DNA of 64,000 nt from Lysobacterales bacterium (GCA_016718605.1 JADKCY010000002.1:496001-560000); one strand, 5' to 3'. Shown: positions 36,148-45,321, counted from the first letter of the stretch. The notes: generated by a model not told the origin, from the sequence alone. Translations and numbers: made by a program.

Positions 36148-37290
36148 TCAGGCGGCAACAGGCGCGGGGCGCAAACGCGCCAGCAGTCCGACCAGCAGGA
36201 ACAACAGTATGGCTGCGAATGCATTGTGTGCAGTCGCCACCTTCAAGGGCAGTCCTGCCATGACGTTGGTGATGCCCAGTGCGACCTGCAAACAGAGCAC
36301 AAATCCGATACTCCAGCCGTACGTCGGCAAGCGCCCATCGCGAATCAGCCGGACAGCCAACGCAAGCACATGGCCAAACACGACCAAGGCAAACATCCGA
36401 TGGACCATTTGAATGGCCGTCCGCGCATCGGCGTCCAAAACCCCACCTTCATAGTCGACGCCAATGCCACGCCACAGCACAAACGCATCCGAAAAATTCA
36501 TGCGTGGCCACCATTGCCCCTGACACGCAGGAAAATCAACGCCACAGGCCAATGCCGCGTAGTTTGCCGATACCCAGCCGCCAAGCGCGATCTGAACCAC
36601 CACCAGCGCGATACCGACGACCAGCATCCCGCGAACGTGCAAGCCGGGCGGATTGGGAATGACCGCAAACGGCGAGGCCCGGTGGGCAAGCCAGGTCAGC
36701 ATCGCAAACGTCGCCATGCCGCCCAACAGATGCCCCATCACAACCACTGGCTTGAGCAACCAAGTGACTGTCCACATGCCGAGCATGGCCTGGAAGATGA
36801 TCAGCGCCAACGTCAGTGTCGCCGCGCGCGCGAAATCCCGGTTGTCCCAGCGAAACGCCATGCCAAGCAGGATCAACTCAGCCGTCACCACCAGTACGCT
36901 GGAGGCGACGTACCACTCACGCATATAGAGTGGGATAGCGACTGCAACCAAGGCGCTTGCGCCAAGAATGATGCCTTTGGCATAGCGGCGATGCCGTGTT
37001 GCGACGATCGCCAGTGTCAACACCAGCACGCCCAGCAACGCAGCAATATGACGGTGGAATTGTTCCCGCCAAGCTTTGTGCGTTTCAACGGGGCGTTCGA
37101 AATTCGCGTTGGCGTGAGCGATCTCATGGGCATGCACTGGCCAAGTCGCCTTGCCATAGCACGTCGGCCAGTCCGGGCAAGACAAGCCTGCATGCGACAA
37201 CCGCACAAACGCGCCGAACGCAATCACGCAAAGTGCCAACAAAACCGCAATCCAAGCCAGCCGGTTCACATGCATCAACGACTTGATCAT
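36148..37290 (-). CDS. ctaA: Heme A synthase
   Basis: Membrane oxygenase that converts heme O to heme A (COX15/CtaA family), 380 residues with eight predicted membrane helices. Conserved histidines are visible in RLSHAGLSCPDWP (with the Cys pair region), EQFHRHIAALLG, MGHLLGGMATFAML and MVHRMFALVVFGHV. The start overlaps the stop of the upstream gene (ATGA), so it is translationally coupled to it. Confidence 0.95.
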   Translation of the reverse strand: MIKSLMHVNRLAWIAVLLALCVIAFGAFVRLSHAGLSCPDWPTCYGKATWPVHAHEIAHANANFERPVETHKAWREQFHRHIAALLGVLVLTLAIVATRHRRYAKGIILGASALVAVAIPLYMREWYVASSVLVVTAELILLGMAFRWDNRDFARAATLTLALIIFQAMLGMWTVTWLLKPVVVMGHLLGGMATFAMLTWLAHRASPFAVIPNPPGLHVRGMLVVGIALVVVQIALGGWVSANYAALACGVDFPACQGQWWPRMNFSDAFVLWRGIGVDYEGGVLDADARTAIQMVHRMFALVVFGHVLALAVRLIRDGRLPTYGWSIGFVLCLQVALGITNVMAGLPLKVATAHNAFAAILLFLLVGLLARLRPAPVAA

Positions 37291-37835
37291 TTCACTAACC
37301 GTCCAAGATCCTTGCGCACCCCATTGGGATCAAAATCCAGCGGGTAGCGCATGACGAGAAACCCATTGTGGTCCACCAATGCTGCTGTCATCTGCTCTGC
37401 AACTCGCGGCACCAGCAGATCTTGGTGGTTGATCGCCGCAGCAAGACGCACCTCACGCAAGCCTTCAAATCGTTCCACACTTTCGGGCCAATTGCCCATC
37501 CAGAGGACGTCCAACTTGTCCGCCAGACGACCTTCGGAAATCCAGACACGACGCATGACATCGGCTTTGACAGCGCATTGGTTCTGACAGGTTGAGGAGG
37601 GCAGCAAAACCAGGTGCCAGCGCCTCTTGGTCGGCTGCCACTCATAGGGCTGGCCGTCCAACAGGTGAAATACCCCGGATGCCAAAGCCTGCGGCGGCTG
37701 CAAAAGCTCGCCATAATTTCGCGTATTGGTCGGCTGCCAGCCACCAAAACGCAACAGCACTGCCAACAGGAATGGCAACGCGAACAACGCGACCACCCCG
37801 ATGAACATCCAGCGCGACTTAGACTGCGCACTCAT
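37287..37835 (-). CDS. Membrane-anchored CxxxC protein, possible Sco-like copper chaperone
   Basis: A 182-residue protein with one N-terminal membrane helix (WMFIGVVALFALPFLLAVLL) and a periplasmic domain. The segment HLVLLPSSTCQNQCAVKADV has a Cys-x3-Cys placed like the copper site of Sco1/thioredoxin-fold assembly factors, and the C-terminal LVDHNGFLVMRYPLDFDPNG resembles the last strand of that fold. The start at 37835 has AGGAG and overlaps the SURF1 stop; its end overlaps ctaA. The position among oxidase assembly genes supports a copper or redox role, but the similarity is weak. Confidence 0.75.
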   Translation of the reverse strand: MSAQSKSRWMFIGVVALFALPFLLAVLLRFGGWQPTNTRNYGELLQPPQALASGVFHLLDGQPYEWQPTKRRWHLVLLPSSTCQNQCAVKADVMRRVWISEGRLADKLDVLWMGNWPESVERFEGLREVRLAAAINHQDLLVPRVAEQMTAALVDHNGFLVMRYPLDFDPNGVRKDLGRLVK

Positions 37836-38566
37836 CCGCTTCTCCTTTTCCAAGTCAGCACGCCCAGCACAAGCACTGTTCCGAGCGAGAGCGCCGCCCA
37901 TTGCACAGCGTAGCCACGATGTTTTTCCGGCGGCAAGGTATTTGGTAGCGCCAACTCGTCGATCCGATGTCCCAACTCGCCGCCCGGGAGCAGGCGCAGG
38001 ATGCCAGGCTGCAATGCAACGCCGAGTGCAGCTTCCAGCTCCAGCCGATCAAGGTAAGCCAATGGCGCGCCTGCACGGCCATTCAATGCAAGCGCGCCAT
38101 TGCGACCAAGCCTGATCCCTTGTGATGGCCAGGGCAACAGCAGGGCGTCTCCATGCAACGCGGCAGGAAGTATGGGCAAATCAGGAAGCTCACGGGCCGA
38201 AGAAAACGGCAACCATCCCAACTCCAACAACCAATAACGATTGGCGTGGCTGATGACGATCCAATCGAGCACGCCCGCGCGACCATCGCGTTGTTGGTTG
38301 TCGAGCAGAAATCTCGAACCCTGATAGGTGACATCTGCAAGTGATATACGAACTGGCACGGGATCAGAGGCACCCACCTTTTCCAATCCGACCTGCAGGG
38401 GAACGGCCGGTGAGCTAATCGCCTGCGCATAGTCATCCAACCAGTGTTGCTTCCACTCCGCTCGACTCCATTGCCAATGTGCCAGAGCAGCGAAAGCGCC
38501 AGCCAACAGCAGCGCCAGCAACCGTAGCATCCACAGGGTGCGCGTTGGGGTGTTCAAAACAGACAT
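37832..38566 (-). CDS. SURF1-like cytochrome oxidase assembly protein
   Basis: A 244-residue SURF1 family protein: an N-terminal helix (LWMLRLLALLLAGAFAALAH), a periplasmic beta domain (YQGSRFLLDNQQRDGRAGVL, ANRYWLLELGWLPF), and a C-terminal helix (QWAALSLGTVLVLGVLTW) following YAVQWAAL. SURF1 helps insert heme A into subunit I. It is first in the minus-strand set SURF1-Sco-like-ctaA-ctaB with overlapping stops and starts. Confidence 0.92.
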   Translation of the reverse strand: MSVLNTPTRTLWMLRLLALLLAGAFAALAHWQWSRAEWKQHWLDDYAQAISSPAVPLQVGLEKVGASDPVPVRISLADVTYQGSRFLLDNQQRDGRAGVLDWIVISHANRYWLLELGWLPFSSARELPDLPILPAALHGDALLLPWPSQGIRLGRNGALALNGRAGAPLAYLDRLELEAALGVALQPGILRLLPGGELGHRIDELALPNTLPPEKHRGYAVQWAALSLGTVLVLGVLTWKRRSG

Positions 38567-38788
38567 CCGTCTGCAGCCTGCTCAAACACGCCCAACCCGT
38601 GGTCGGCACGCATAACCCGCTCGGGAACCCATCGCGTAAGTGATCGGTTGGTCTGCAGCGAGCTCGGTCGTTCACAGAAATTGCAGCCTCGAGATAGCGC
38701 AGGAATGCGCCTTTTCGACAGCCAGTTGGACGCGTGGAGCGCCGAGGCGAGTGCAATAATGCACTGAGCCCGCTTGGACACTACCCGC

Positions 38789-38995
38789 ATGCAAACACTT
38801 TTGATTCTGCTGATCGTCGGCATCATTCTCTACAATCTAGGTGCAGGCCTTTACTACATGTTGGTCGACAAGGGCCGCACCAAGCGCACCGTCAATGCAC
38901 TGACTCGTCGCGTCGCGTTCTCGGTATTGCTGATCCTTCTGATCATCGTCGGCATCGTCACCGGGGTCATCCAACCGCACGGTATCAATGGTTGA
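38789..38995 (+). CDS. DUF2909 twin-helix membrane protein
   Basis: A 68-residue protein made of two membrane helices (TLLILLIVGIILYNLGAGLY, FSVLLILLIIVGIVTGVIQ) joined by a basic loop (DKGRTKRTVNALTRRVA), which is the DUF2909 pattern. Genes of this family are commonly found beside cytochrome oxidase assembly genes, as here between SURF1 and coxC, but on the opposite strand. The ATG at 38789 is preferred over a TTG at 38774. The function is not known. Confidence 0.85.
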   Translation: MQTLLILLIVGIILYNLGAGLYYMLVDKGRTKRTVNALTRRVAFSVLLILLIIVGIVTGVIQPHGING

Positions 38996-39016
38996 TCAAA
39001 TCGATCACCCGAAAAC

Positions 39017-39043
39017 AACAAAGGCCGGCAATGCCGGCCTTTG
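39017..39043. terminator. Bidirectional terminator between DUF2909 gene and coxC
   Basis: ACAAAGGCCGGC and GCCGGCCTTTGT pair perfectly (12 bp) around a 3-base loop, between two convergent genes. Confidence 0.8.
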
Positions 39044-39076
39044 TGTCGTTTGGCCTGGCGCTTTCGCTCGTGCCAA

Positions 39077-39949
39077 TCAGAGCACGTAGACAAACAAAAA
39101 CAGCAGCAACCACACGACGTCGACGAAGTGCCAGTACCACGCGACCGCTTCAAAAGCGAAATGATTGTCGCGGTCAAAGTGGCCTTTGGCACAGCGAAAC
39201 CACATCACCGTCAACATGATCGCACCGAGCGTGACATGCATACCGTGAAAGCCGGTCAGCATGAAAAAAGTTGAGCCGTAGATCCCCGAGCCCAGGGTCA
39301 AGTTCAAATCACCGTAGGCGTGGACGTATTCTTCCACCTGGAAGTACATGAAGGTCGCGCCCAGCGCAACCGTAAGGGCCAATTGCAGCAACAACTGTTT
39401 CCGATGCCCAGCCTTCAGCGCGTGATGCGCAATCGTCAGGGTGACACCGGAAGCCAGCAGCAAGAGCGTGTTCAGCAGAGGAATGCCCCACGCAGGGATC
39501 GTCTTGAACTCGCCACCGATGTCCGCAGGGCCATTACTAGGCCACGCCGCATCAAAACTGGACCACAGGAATTGATGCGTCGACGCACCGTCGCCTTCAC
39601 CGCCAAGCCACGGAACCGAATACATCCGGGCGTAGAACAGCGCACCAAAGAACGCGGCAAAGAACATCACCTCCGAAAAGATGAACCAAACCATCCCCAT
39701 GCGGAACGAGGTATCCACCTGTTTGTTGTACAGGCCACCAACGGATTCACCGATGACGTCGGCGAACCAACGCGACAACATGAAGAGCATGGCTGCAAGG
39801 CCCGCAAAGAACACCCATTTCCCCCATGCGGCCTCATTGAGCCAACTCGCCACGCCGAGCATTGTCGTGAACAACGCGATGGCGCCTACGATAGGCCATG
39901 GACTGCTGTGTGGAACGTAGTAGACGTTGGCGTTCTGTGCCTGAGCCAT
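39077..39949 (-). CDS. coxC: Cytochrome c oxidase subunit III
   Basis: Seven-helix subunit III of the aa3 oxidase, 290 residues. Features are WFADVIGESVGGLYNKQVDT, FRMGMVWFIFSEVMFFAAFF with the conserved Glu, and FFMLTGFHGMHVTLGAIML, ending in AVAWYWHFVDVVWLLLFLFV. I start at the ATG at 39949 (GGGGAAG upstream) rather than the first possible start at 40099, which adds 50 unmatched basic residues. It follows ctaG by 76 bp. Confidence 0.95.
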   Translation of the reverse strand: MAQAQNANVYYVPHSSPWPIVGAIALFTTMLGVASWLNEAAWGKWVFFAGLAAMLFMLSRWFADVIGESVGGLYNKQVDTSFRMGMVWFIFSEVMFFAAFFGALFYARMYSVPWLGGEGDGASTHQFLWSSFDAAWPSNGPADIGGEFKTIPAWGIPLLNTLLLLASGVTLTIAHHALKAGHRKQLLLQLALTVALGATFMYFQVEEYVHAYGDLNLTLGSGIYGSTFFMLTGFHGMHVTLGAIMLTVMWFRCAKGHFDRDNHFAFEAVAWYWHFVDVVWLLLFLFVYVL

Positions 39950-40025
39950 GTGCTTCCCCATTCTGCTTTCGAGATGCTTTGCGATTGATGATGTTTGCCG
40001 ACCGACGGGTCCGTGATGCCTGGCA

Positions 40026-40631
40026 TCACAAACTGGCGTGAACCGGCGCTCCCGCGGCCGCAGCCGCAGCCGCGGCTTCACGGGCCGTGGCATGTTCATT
40101 GTTGTAGAAGGTGTAAGACAAGGTCAGCGTAGTGATGTCTTTCGGCAAATCAGGATCAATGACAAAGCGCACTGGCATCGGCCGCTGCTCACCGGGATTC
40201 AGCAGCTGCTCGGTGAAACAAAAACACTCGGTCTTGTTGAAGTAGATGGAAGCCTGTGCAGGCGCCACGCTGGGAACCGCCTGCCCCACGATGACCGCCG
40301 TATCGTCGTTGCGCGCGTAGAAGAGCGTTTCAACTAACTCGCCAGGATGGACTCGCATACTGGATTTGGCCGACCAGAATCCCCACGGCAGTTGCGAATT
40401 GACTCCCGCATCAAACTCGACAGTCACCCAGCGCGAGGTATCCACTCGATACCCAGCGACTTTCGCCTCTCCGGTCGGTGTTTGATCCAAACGGATACCG
40501 AACACCTTCTCACACGCAATGCGATAAAGCGGAACCAGAGAGAACGCAAAAACGAAAGCCACCGCACATGCAATCAATGCACGTCGAAGGGTAATCCGGT
40601 TCTGCTGCGCGGCATCCAACAACTCGCTCAT
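40026..40631 (-). CDS. ctaG: Cytochrome oxidase copper assembly protein CtaG (Cox11)
   Basis: A 201-residue copper chaperone that builds the CuB site of subunit I. One membrane helix (ALIACAVAFVFAFSLVPLYR) is followed by a periplasmic immunoglobulin-like domain with the copper-binding ECFCFTEQLLNPGEQRPMPV. The ATG at 40631 overlaps the stop of the 41-residue gene upstream. The Ala-rich C-terminus (AREAAAAAAAAGAPV) is not part of the family core. Confidence 0.94.
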   Translation of the reverse strand: MSELLDAAQQNRITLRRALIACAVAFVFAFSLVPLYRIACEKVFGIRLDQTPTGEAKVAGYRVDTSRWVTVEFDAGVNSQLPWGFWSAKSSMRVHPGELVETLFYARNDDTAVIVGQAVPSVAPAQASIYFNKTECFCFTEQLLNPGEQRPMPVRFVIDPDLPKDITTLTLSYTFYNNEHATAREAAAAAAAAGAPVHASL

Positions 40632-40753
40632 CGTCCCAGTACTCCCGAGGCGATAAACCCGACGTAGACCAGCAAGGCAACACCGACGAGCACCCAAACA
40701 GTGCGTTTAGCTGCAGCGCGTTGGCGTTCAAGCATCTCTGCATTGACCATCAT
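40628..40753 (-). CDS. 41-residue single-helix protein, probable cytochrome oxidase small assembly protein
   Basis: Too short for ordinary gene calling. It begins at the ATG at 40753 (AGGGG upstream), codes for a basic, Ala/Arg/Gln-rich start (EMLERQRAAAKRT) and one membrane helix (VWVLVGVALLVYVGFIASGV), and ends inside the ctaG start in an ATGA overlap. Small one-helix proteins of this plan lie between coxA and ctaG in many proteobacteria and are taken to aid oxidase assembly. The overlaps on one side and the 43-bp spacing to coxA on the other support a real gene. Confidence 0.75.
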   Translation of the reverse strand: MMVNAEMLERQRAAAKRTVWVLVGVALLVYVGFIASGVLGR

Positions 40754-40796
40754 GATCGTTGCCCCTCAGGCATGGATGCTTGAGGGGCATGCCTCC

Positions 40797-42413
40797 TCAG
40801 TGTGCCGTGTTGCCGTGAGCAAGCATCGAATCGTCAATCGTCGGCGGGGTGCTGAACGTGTGATGCGGTGCAGGACTGGGGACAGTCCACTCCAAACCCC
40901 TTGCTCCCTCCCAAACACCCGCAGTGGCTTTCTGACCACCACGAGCGGTCTGCCACACGATGTAGACAAACAACAGTTGCGAAAAGCCGAAAGCAAATCC
41001 GCCGATCGTGCTGATCATGTTGAAGTCCGCGAAAGCCACGTTGTAGTCGGGAATTCGACGCGGCATGCCAGCCAGCCCCAGAAAATGTTGCGGGAAGAAC
41101 AGCACGTTCACCGAGATTGTGCTCAGCCAGAAATGCCACTTGCCCAGCGTCTCGTTGTACATGTGACCGGTCCACTTCGGCAGCCAGAAATAGGCCGCCG
41201 CCATGATCGAAAACACCGCACCAGTGACCAGCACATAGTGGAAGTGCGCGACCACAAAATAGGTGTCGTGGTACTGGAAATCCGCAGGCACGATCGCCAG
41301 CATCAGGCCCGAGAACCCACCAATGGTGAACAACACCACAAACCCCAACGCAAACAACATTGGCGTCTCAAACGTCATCGAGCCCTTCCAAATCGTCGAC
41401 ACCCAGTTGAACACTTTGACCCCCGTGGGCACCGCAATCAGCATGGTCGCATACATGAAGAAAAGCTCACCGCCCATCGGCATGCCAACGGTGAACATGT
41501 GATGCGCCCAGACGATGAAGGAAAGAAAAGCGATTGACGCGGTCGCGTAGACCATCGCCTGGTAACCAAACAGCGGCTTGCGCGCAAAGGTCGGAATGAT
41601 TTCACTGACCACGCCGAACGCAGGCAAAATCATGATGTAGACCTCGGGGTGCCCGAAGAACCAGAAAATATGCTGAAACATGACCGGATCACCACCACCG
41701 GCTGCATTGAAGAAGCTGGTCAGGAAGAACTTGTCAGTCAGCAGCATCGTGACTGCGCCGGCCAAAACGGGCATCACCGCGATCAACAGAAAGGCGGTGA
41801 TCAACCAAGCCCAGACGAAGATCGGCATTTTCAACAAATCCATGCCTGGGGCACGCATGTTGAGGATCGTGGCGATAATGTTGATCGCGCCCATGATCGA
41901 ACTCACGCCCATCATGTGAATGGCGAAAATCGTCATCGCAACGTTGTTGCCACCCTGCAATGACAGCGGAGGATAGAGGGTCCAGCCGCCAGCGGGTCCA
42001 CCACCTGGGACAAACAGCGTCAGCAGCAACAAGCAAAACGCAAATGGCATGATCCAGAAGGACCAGTTGTTCATGCGCGGCAACGCCATATCCGGCGCAC
42101 CAATCATCAATGGCACCATCCAGTTGGCGAGGCCCACAAAGGCAGGCATGACTGCGCCAAAGATCATCACCAAGGCGTGCATGGTGGTCATCTGGTTGAA
42201 AAACTCTGGCTCGACCAATTGCAAGCCCGGCTGAAACAACTCAGCGCGAATGACCAGTGCCATTGCACCGCCCAGCAAAAACATGATCAGGGCAAAAACC
42301 AGATACAACGTGCCAATGTCTTTGTGATTGGTTGTGAGAACCCAGCGTTGAAAAAAACCGCTCGGCTTGTGGTCGTGGTGATCGTCGTGATGATCCGCGT
42401 GCGTCATCGCCAT
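40797..42413 (-). CDS. coxA: Cytochrome c oxidase subunit I (aa3 type)
   Basis: Catalytic subunit of the terminal oxidase, 538 residues and twelve helices. The heme a ligand His is in FFNQMTTMHALVMIFG. The CuB/heme a3 site is complete: WFFGHPEVYIMILPAFG with the His-Tyr cross-link and the type A1 proton-channel Glu, then IVWAHHMFTVGMP and the two heme His residues in VVAHFHYVLV. The His-rich start (HADHHDDHHDHK) is unusual and may bind metal. It follows coxB by 36 bp. Confidence 0.98.
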   Translation of the reverse strand: MAMTHADHHDDHHDHKPSGFFQRWVLTTNHKDIGTLYLVFALIMFLLGGAMALVIRAELFQPGLQLVEPEFFNQMTTMHALVMIFGAVMPAFVGLANWMVPLMIGAPDMALPRMNNWSFWIMPFAFCLLLLTLFVPGGGPAGGWTLYPPLSLQGGNNVAMTIFAIHMMGVSSIMGAINIIATILNMRAPGMDLLKMPIFVWAWLITAFLLIAVMPVLAGAVTMLLTDKFFLTSFFNAAGGGDPVMFQHIFWFFGHPEVYIMILPAFGVVSEIIPTFARKPLFGYQAMVYATASIAFLSFIVWAHHMFTVGMPMGGELFFMYATMLIAVPTGVKVFNWVSTIWKGSMTFETPMLFALGFVVLFTIGGFSGLMLAIVPADFQYHDTYFVVAHFHYVLVTGAVFSIMAAAYFWLPKWTGHMYNETLGKWHFWLSTISVNVLFFPQHFLGLAGMPRRIPDYNVAFADFNMISTIGGFAFGFSQLLFVYIVWQTARGGQKATAGVWEGARGLEWTVPSPAPHHTFSTPPTIDDSMLAHGNTAH

Positions 42414-42449
42414 CAGGTAGCCCTCTCAATAAATTTGGTGATCGCGCGA

Positions 42450-43343
42450 TCAGCCCTTGCTGGGCGACGCTCCGTTGGCATTGGTTTGCGCAGTACGCGC
42501 AGCCTCGTCCAACTTCAACTGTTCGGCTGCCAGCCATTGTTCAAACTCCGCGGGCGGCACCGCTTCGACCACGATGGGCATAAAACCATGGTCTTTGCCG
42601 CAGAGTTCGGCGCATTGCCCCCGATATACACCCGGCTTCTGGATCAACGTCCACGCCTCATTGATGACGCCGGGGATGGCGTCTTGCTTCCAGCCCAACA
42701 CCGGAACCCACCAGGAATGGATGACGTCATCCGCCGTGATGACGAAGCGGATTTTCGTGTCGGTCGGCAAGACCAGCGGCTTGTCCACGTTCAGAAGGTA
42801 GACGTTCTGGCCATCCACCTGCACGTCAGTGGGTTGGCGGCCCGAGCCGAGTTGTCGGGTCTGATCGCTGTCACGATCCAATCGGCTGACAAAGTTGACC
42901 TGACCGTCCTGCCCCTTGTAATTGACGATTTCGTAGCGCCACATCCACTGATAGCCAGTGATTTTCACGGTCATCTCGGATTCGGTGGTATCCGCCATGC
43001 GGAAGATGGTGCTGGTCGCTGGCCAGGCAACCGCAAGGAGGATCAATACCGGTATGACGGTCCATATGATCTCGGCAGTCGTGTTGTGGCTCCAGGTCGC
43101 TGGAACCGCACCTTTCGATTTGCGGAATCGGACAATCGCAACGGCCATCGCACCAAAGACGATGACGCCGATCACGATGCATATCCAGAGGATGATCATG
43201 TGCAGGTTATGCACTTCGGTTGCCGACTGGGTCACGCCTTCGGTCATGTTGAGCTGCCAAGGCTCGGGGTTACCGAAGCTTGCCGCCGACATCAGTAACA
43301 AACCTAAGGCCAGAACCGCCTTGATTCCAAATGATTGCTTCAT
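42450..43343 (-). CDS. coxB: Cytochrome c oxidase subunit II
   Basis: CuA-bearing subunit that receives electrons from cytochrome c, 297 residues. A signal peptide (AVLALGLLLMSAASFG) is followed by two membrane helices, the second ending with IWTVIPVLILLAVAWPATS, and a cupredoxin domain. The CuA site is QCAELCGKDHGFMPI, with the first His in DVIHSWWVPVLGWK. There is no fused cytochrome c domain. I start at the ATG at 43343; the GTG-type start further upstream overlaps the preceding gene. Confidence 0.97.
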   Translation of the reverse strand: MKQSFGIKAVLALGLLLMSAASFGNPEPWQLNMTEGVTQSATEVHNLHMIILWICIVIGVIVFGAMAVAIVRFRKSKGAVPATWSHNTTAEIIWTVIPVLILLAVAWPATSTIFRMADTTESEMTVKITGYQWMWRYEIVNYKGQDGQVNFVSRLDRDSDQTRQLGSGRQPTDVQVDGQNVYLLNVDKPLVLPTDTKIRFVITADDVIHSWWVPVLGWKQDAIPGVINEAWTLIQKPGVYRGQCAELCGKDHGFMPIVVEAVPPAEFEQWLAAEQLKLDEAARTAQTNANGASPSKG

Positions 43344-43366
43344 TCCATCATCCCGATTTAACCGAA

Positions 43367-43843
43367 TCATCCAACGCGGCGATGAGCCGCTGCTAACGCA
43401 TTCCGCAGATCCGAGGCAAACCGAGTTCGCTCGTCGTCACCCAGAAACGCTCCAATCTCAACCATCTTGCCGCGAGCCGCGAGCTGAACCCGTCCACCGG
43501 CCGAGTGCTTGACCGAAACCCACATCGACCCTTCGCTGAACACACGATCCATCACAGGCAGGCGACTAACCCGGACTTCTCCCGACCCGACTTCGATCAC
43601 CTCAACTACCCGTGCATCCTTGGCGATCAATCCAAAACACAACCCCAACAGCGCCAACTCAAGCATGGCGAACACCGGGGCAAACGCATTTCCATAAAGC
43701 CAACCCAGCAGTGCAACCGCGACCGATGTCGTCGATACAAATAGCAGGAACCCCACCATCTGCCGGGCCGAAAATGAGCGATTGGGCCGCAGCACCCAGA
43801 GGTCTGCGCGATCCTCGCCATTACCAGGCTGATGTTCGACCAT
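43367..43843 (-). CDS. DUF2244 membrane protein, first gene of the oxidase operon
   Basis: A 158-residue protein with the DUF2244 start LRPNRSFSARQMVGFL, two membrane helices (LFVSTTSVAVALLGWLYGNA, FAMLELALLGLCFGLIA) and a cytoplasmic C-terminal domain (MWVSVKHSAGGRVQLAARGK, FLGDDERTRFASDLRNALA). It ends 23 bp before coxB and so probably opens the oxidase operon. The family occurs widely in proteobacteria, often near oxidase genes, without a known role. The ATG at 43843 is preferred to an earlier start at 43903. Confidence 0.85.
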   Translation of the reverse strand: MVEHQPGNGEDRADLWVLRPNRSFSARQMVGFLLFVSTTSVAVALLGWLYGNAFAPVFAMLELALLGLCFGLIAKDARVVEVIEVGSGEVRVSRLPVMDRVFSEGSMWVSVKHSAGGRVQLAARGKMVEIGAFLGDDERTRFASDLRNALAAAHRRVG

Positions 43844-44077
43844 CGGCAAGACACACAAATCTGGCTGCGTCAGTTTGACGCAGGTCAAATGATAGAGATG
43901 CACTTAGAAGCGAGCAAGGAATTCCGGAAAACAAAGCCATTTTTTCCCTTTCGCAGTGCAGCACTTCGGCGATCGATCCACGGCATGCCTGCCCAGACGG
44001 TCGTTCTACAGCGAAATTGAGCCTTGGTCTGGCTACGCGCGCCACGAAGGGCGCGCTGGGGTATCACATTGCGAGGG

Positions 44078-44953
44078 TCAACCTTTCTGCTTGGCCAAGC
44101 CGTACAGCGCCATAGCCTGCTGCTGCAGGTCGGCAACTTCGGCATCCGAGATCGGCGCACCTTGCCGATCATTGAGAATCAAGGTACCGCTGGCGTCCCA
44201 GCCAAGCCAAGTCACGATATTGCGGTGCTCGCGCAGGATCGCCATTGGTTTTCCGTTGACGAACGCGTACTTGAAGGAAATCGCGCTCGACTCGCCCGTA
44301 TCAATTTGCTCACGCGCGAAGCGAACGCCATCGGTACTGACGAATGCGTCCCAACCGATGGTGACCTTCTCATCAATACGTTCACCCATGACGCGGCGAA
44401 AGCCACCGATCTTGCCTTCCAGCTCAGCAAAATCTTTCTTCAGTTTGTCGGTTGGCGCCATCTGCGTTGCCGCCTCTGCGCCGCCGCGCACAAGCTCCAG
44501 AACCACTTGCTCGCCTGCACCTTGCGTCAAGACAGGCATCGGCTGGGCGGTCGAGTACAACGGCGCAGTACCAGCAAGCAACGCTGCTTGCACAGCGTAG
44601 CGACCTTCTGCATTGATCTTGCCCGCGTCATATCCAAGGCGAAATCGATGCGGCAACAACGCCGGTGCAGGCTCGTTGATTTCGGCGACCACCGGTGCGA
44701 CCTGGGAGGGATCACTGAAATCCAACAGCCGAATGGACAGCTGAATCCCCTTGGGGAGCTGGGTCAGGCCAGACACCCGCAAATCACCATTGATTGCGGT
44801 CGCGAATTGCGGAGCCGCGGGTGTGGCGGCTGTTTGAGCGGGCGCGATGGCAGCGGGTTTCGACGCCGGCGCGGATGCATCACCGCAAGCAGCAAGAAAT
44901 GCAACAGACATCGTGAGCGCAGAGACGCGGGCGAAATTATTCATTTGACGCAT
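44078..44953 (-). CDS. YbaY/YscW-type lipoprotein
   Basis: A 291-residue lipoprotein (lipobox FLAACGD). Residues about 50-165 match the YbaY/YscW beta-sandwich: LPKGIQLSIRLLDFSD, HRFRLGYDAGKINAEGRYAV, PLYSTAQPMPVLTQG. The last 125 residues form an extra C-terminal domain (LKKDFAELEGKIGGFRRVMG, AMALYGLAKQKG) that I do not recognise. The ATG at 44953 has CAGGAG upstream. The family lies in the outer membrane and the YscW member is a secretin pilotin; no secretin gene is nearby. Confidence 0.78.
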   Translation of the reverse strand: MRQMNNFARVSALTMSVAFLAACGDASAPASKPAAIAPAQTAATPAAPQFATAINGDLRVSGLTQLPKGIQLSIRLLDFSDPSQVAPVVAEINEPAPALLPHRFRLGYDAGKINAEGRYAVQAALLAGTAPLYSTAQPMPVLTQGAGEQVVLELVRGGAEAATQMAPTDKLKKDFAELEGKIGGFRRVMGERIDEKVTIGWDAFVSTDGVRFAREQIDTGESSAISFKYAFVNGKPMAILREHRNIVTWLGWDASGTLILNDRQGAPISDAEVADLQQQAMALYGLAKQKG

Positions 44954-45321
44954 GAAGCAACTCCTGAGGGAAGAACGGCCGTCGACCGTGTGAACGCGGT
45001 CAATCTGGCAAACGACAAGGCAGGAAAGCGGTCCGACCGCAACTGAGCGATGTCGTAAGCTCGCAAGCAAGCTCAGCACCGCACTAGCTTTCGACCGACT
45101 AAGGTACACCCCCCAGCAAGGCCAATGCCAAGAAGCACCGGGTAAAGAAGGGTGATTCGCCGATAAGTTATCAGAAGCGCTTGCATATTAGAAAATCACT
45201 GATACAAGCCCGCATGCCGACGGCGGCCCTGATCCCGTCGTACCCGTTCGCGCGCATCGCACCTGCGCGCTACGCTGTGGTCGCGTTCTGAAAGTCTATC
45301 CGCGAACCCGGCGTTTCAGCG
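44954..45321. promoter_or_regulatory. Intergenic region with a candidate promoter for the SLC13 permease gene
   Basis: About 370 bp between divergent genes without a coding sequence I can support. The most AT-rich part holds TTGCAT (45181-45186), 16 bases, then TACAAG (45203-45208), a plausible sigma-70 promoter pointing at the permease. A GCCGATAA at 45159-45166 looks like a sigma-28 -10 box but lacks a TAAA at the right distance. Confidence 0.35.

Noticed and set aside
36115..37347. Open frame of 410 codons on the plus strand
   Set aside because: It is antisense to heme A synthase, rich in His, Arg and Gln as expected for the complement of a membrane protein gene, and has no family features.
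44034..44056. GC-rich hairpin GCGCGCC/GGCGCGC after the YbaY-type gene as a terminator
   Set aside because: Short stem without a T run on the minus strand; too weak to list.
45159..45166. GCCGATAA resembling a sigma-28 -10 box before the SLC13 gene
   Set aside because: The nearest TAAA is only 12 bases upstream instead of 15, and the gene has no link to flagella.
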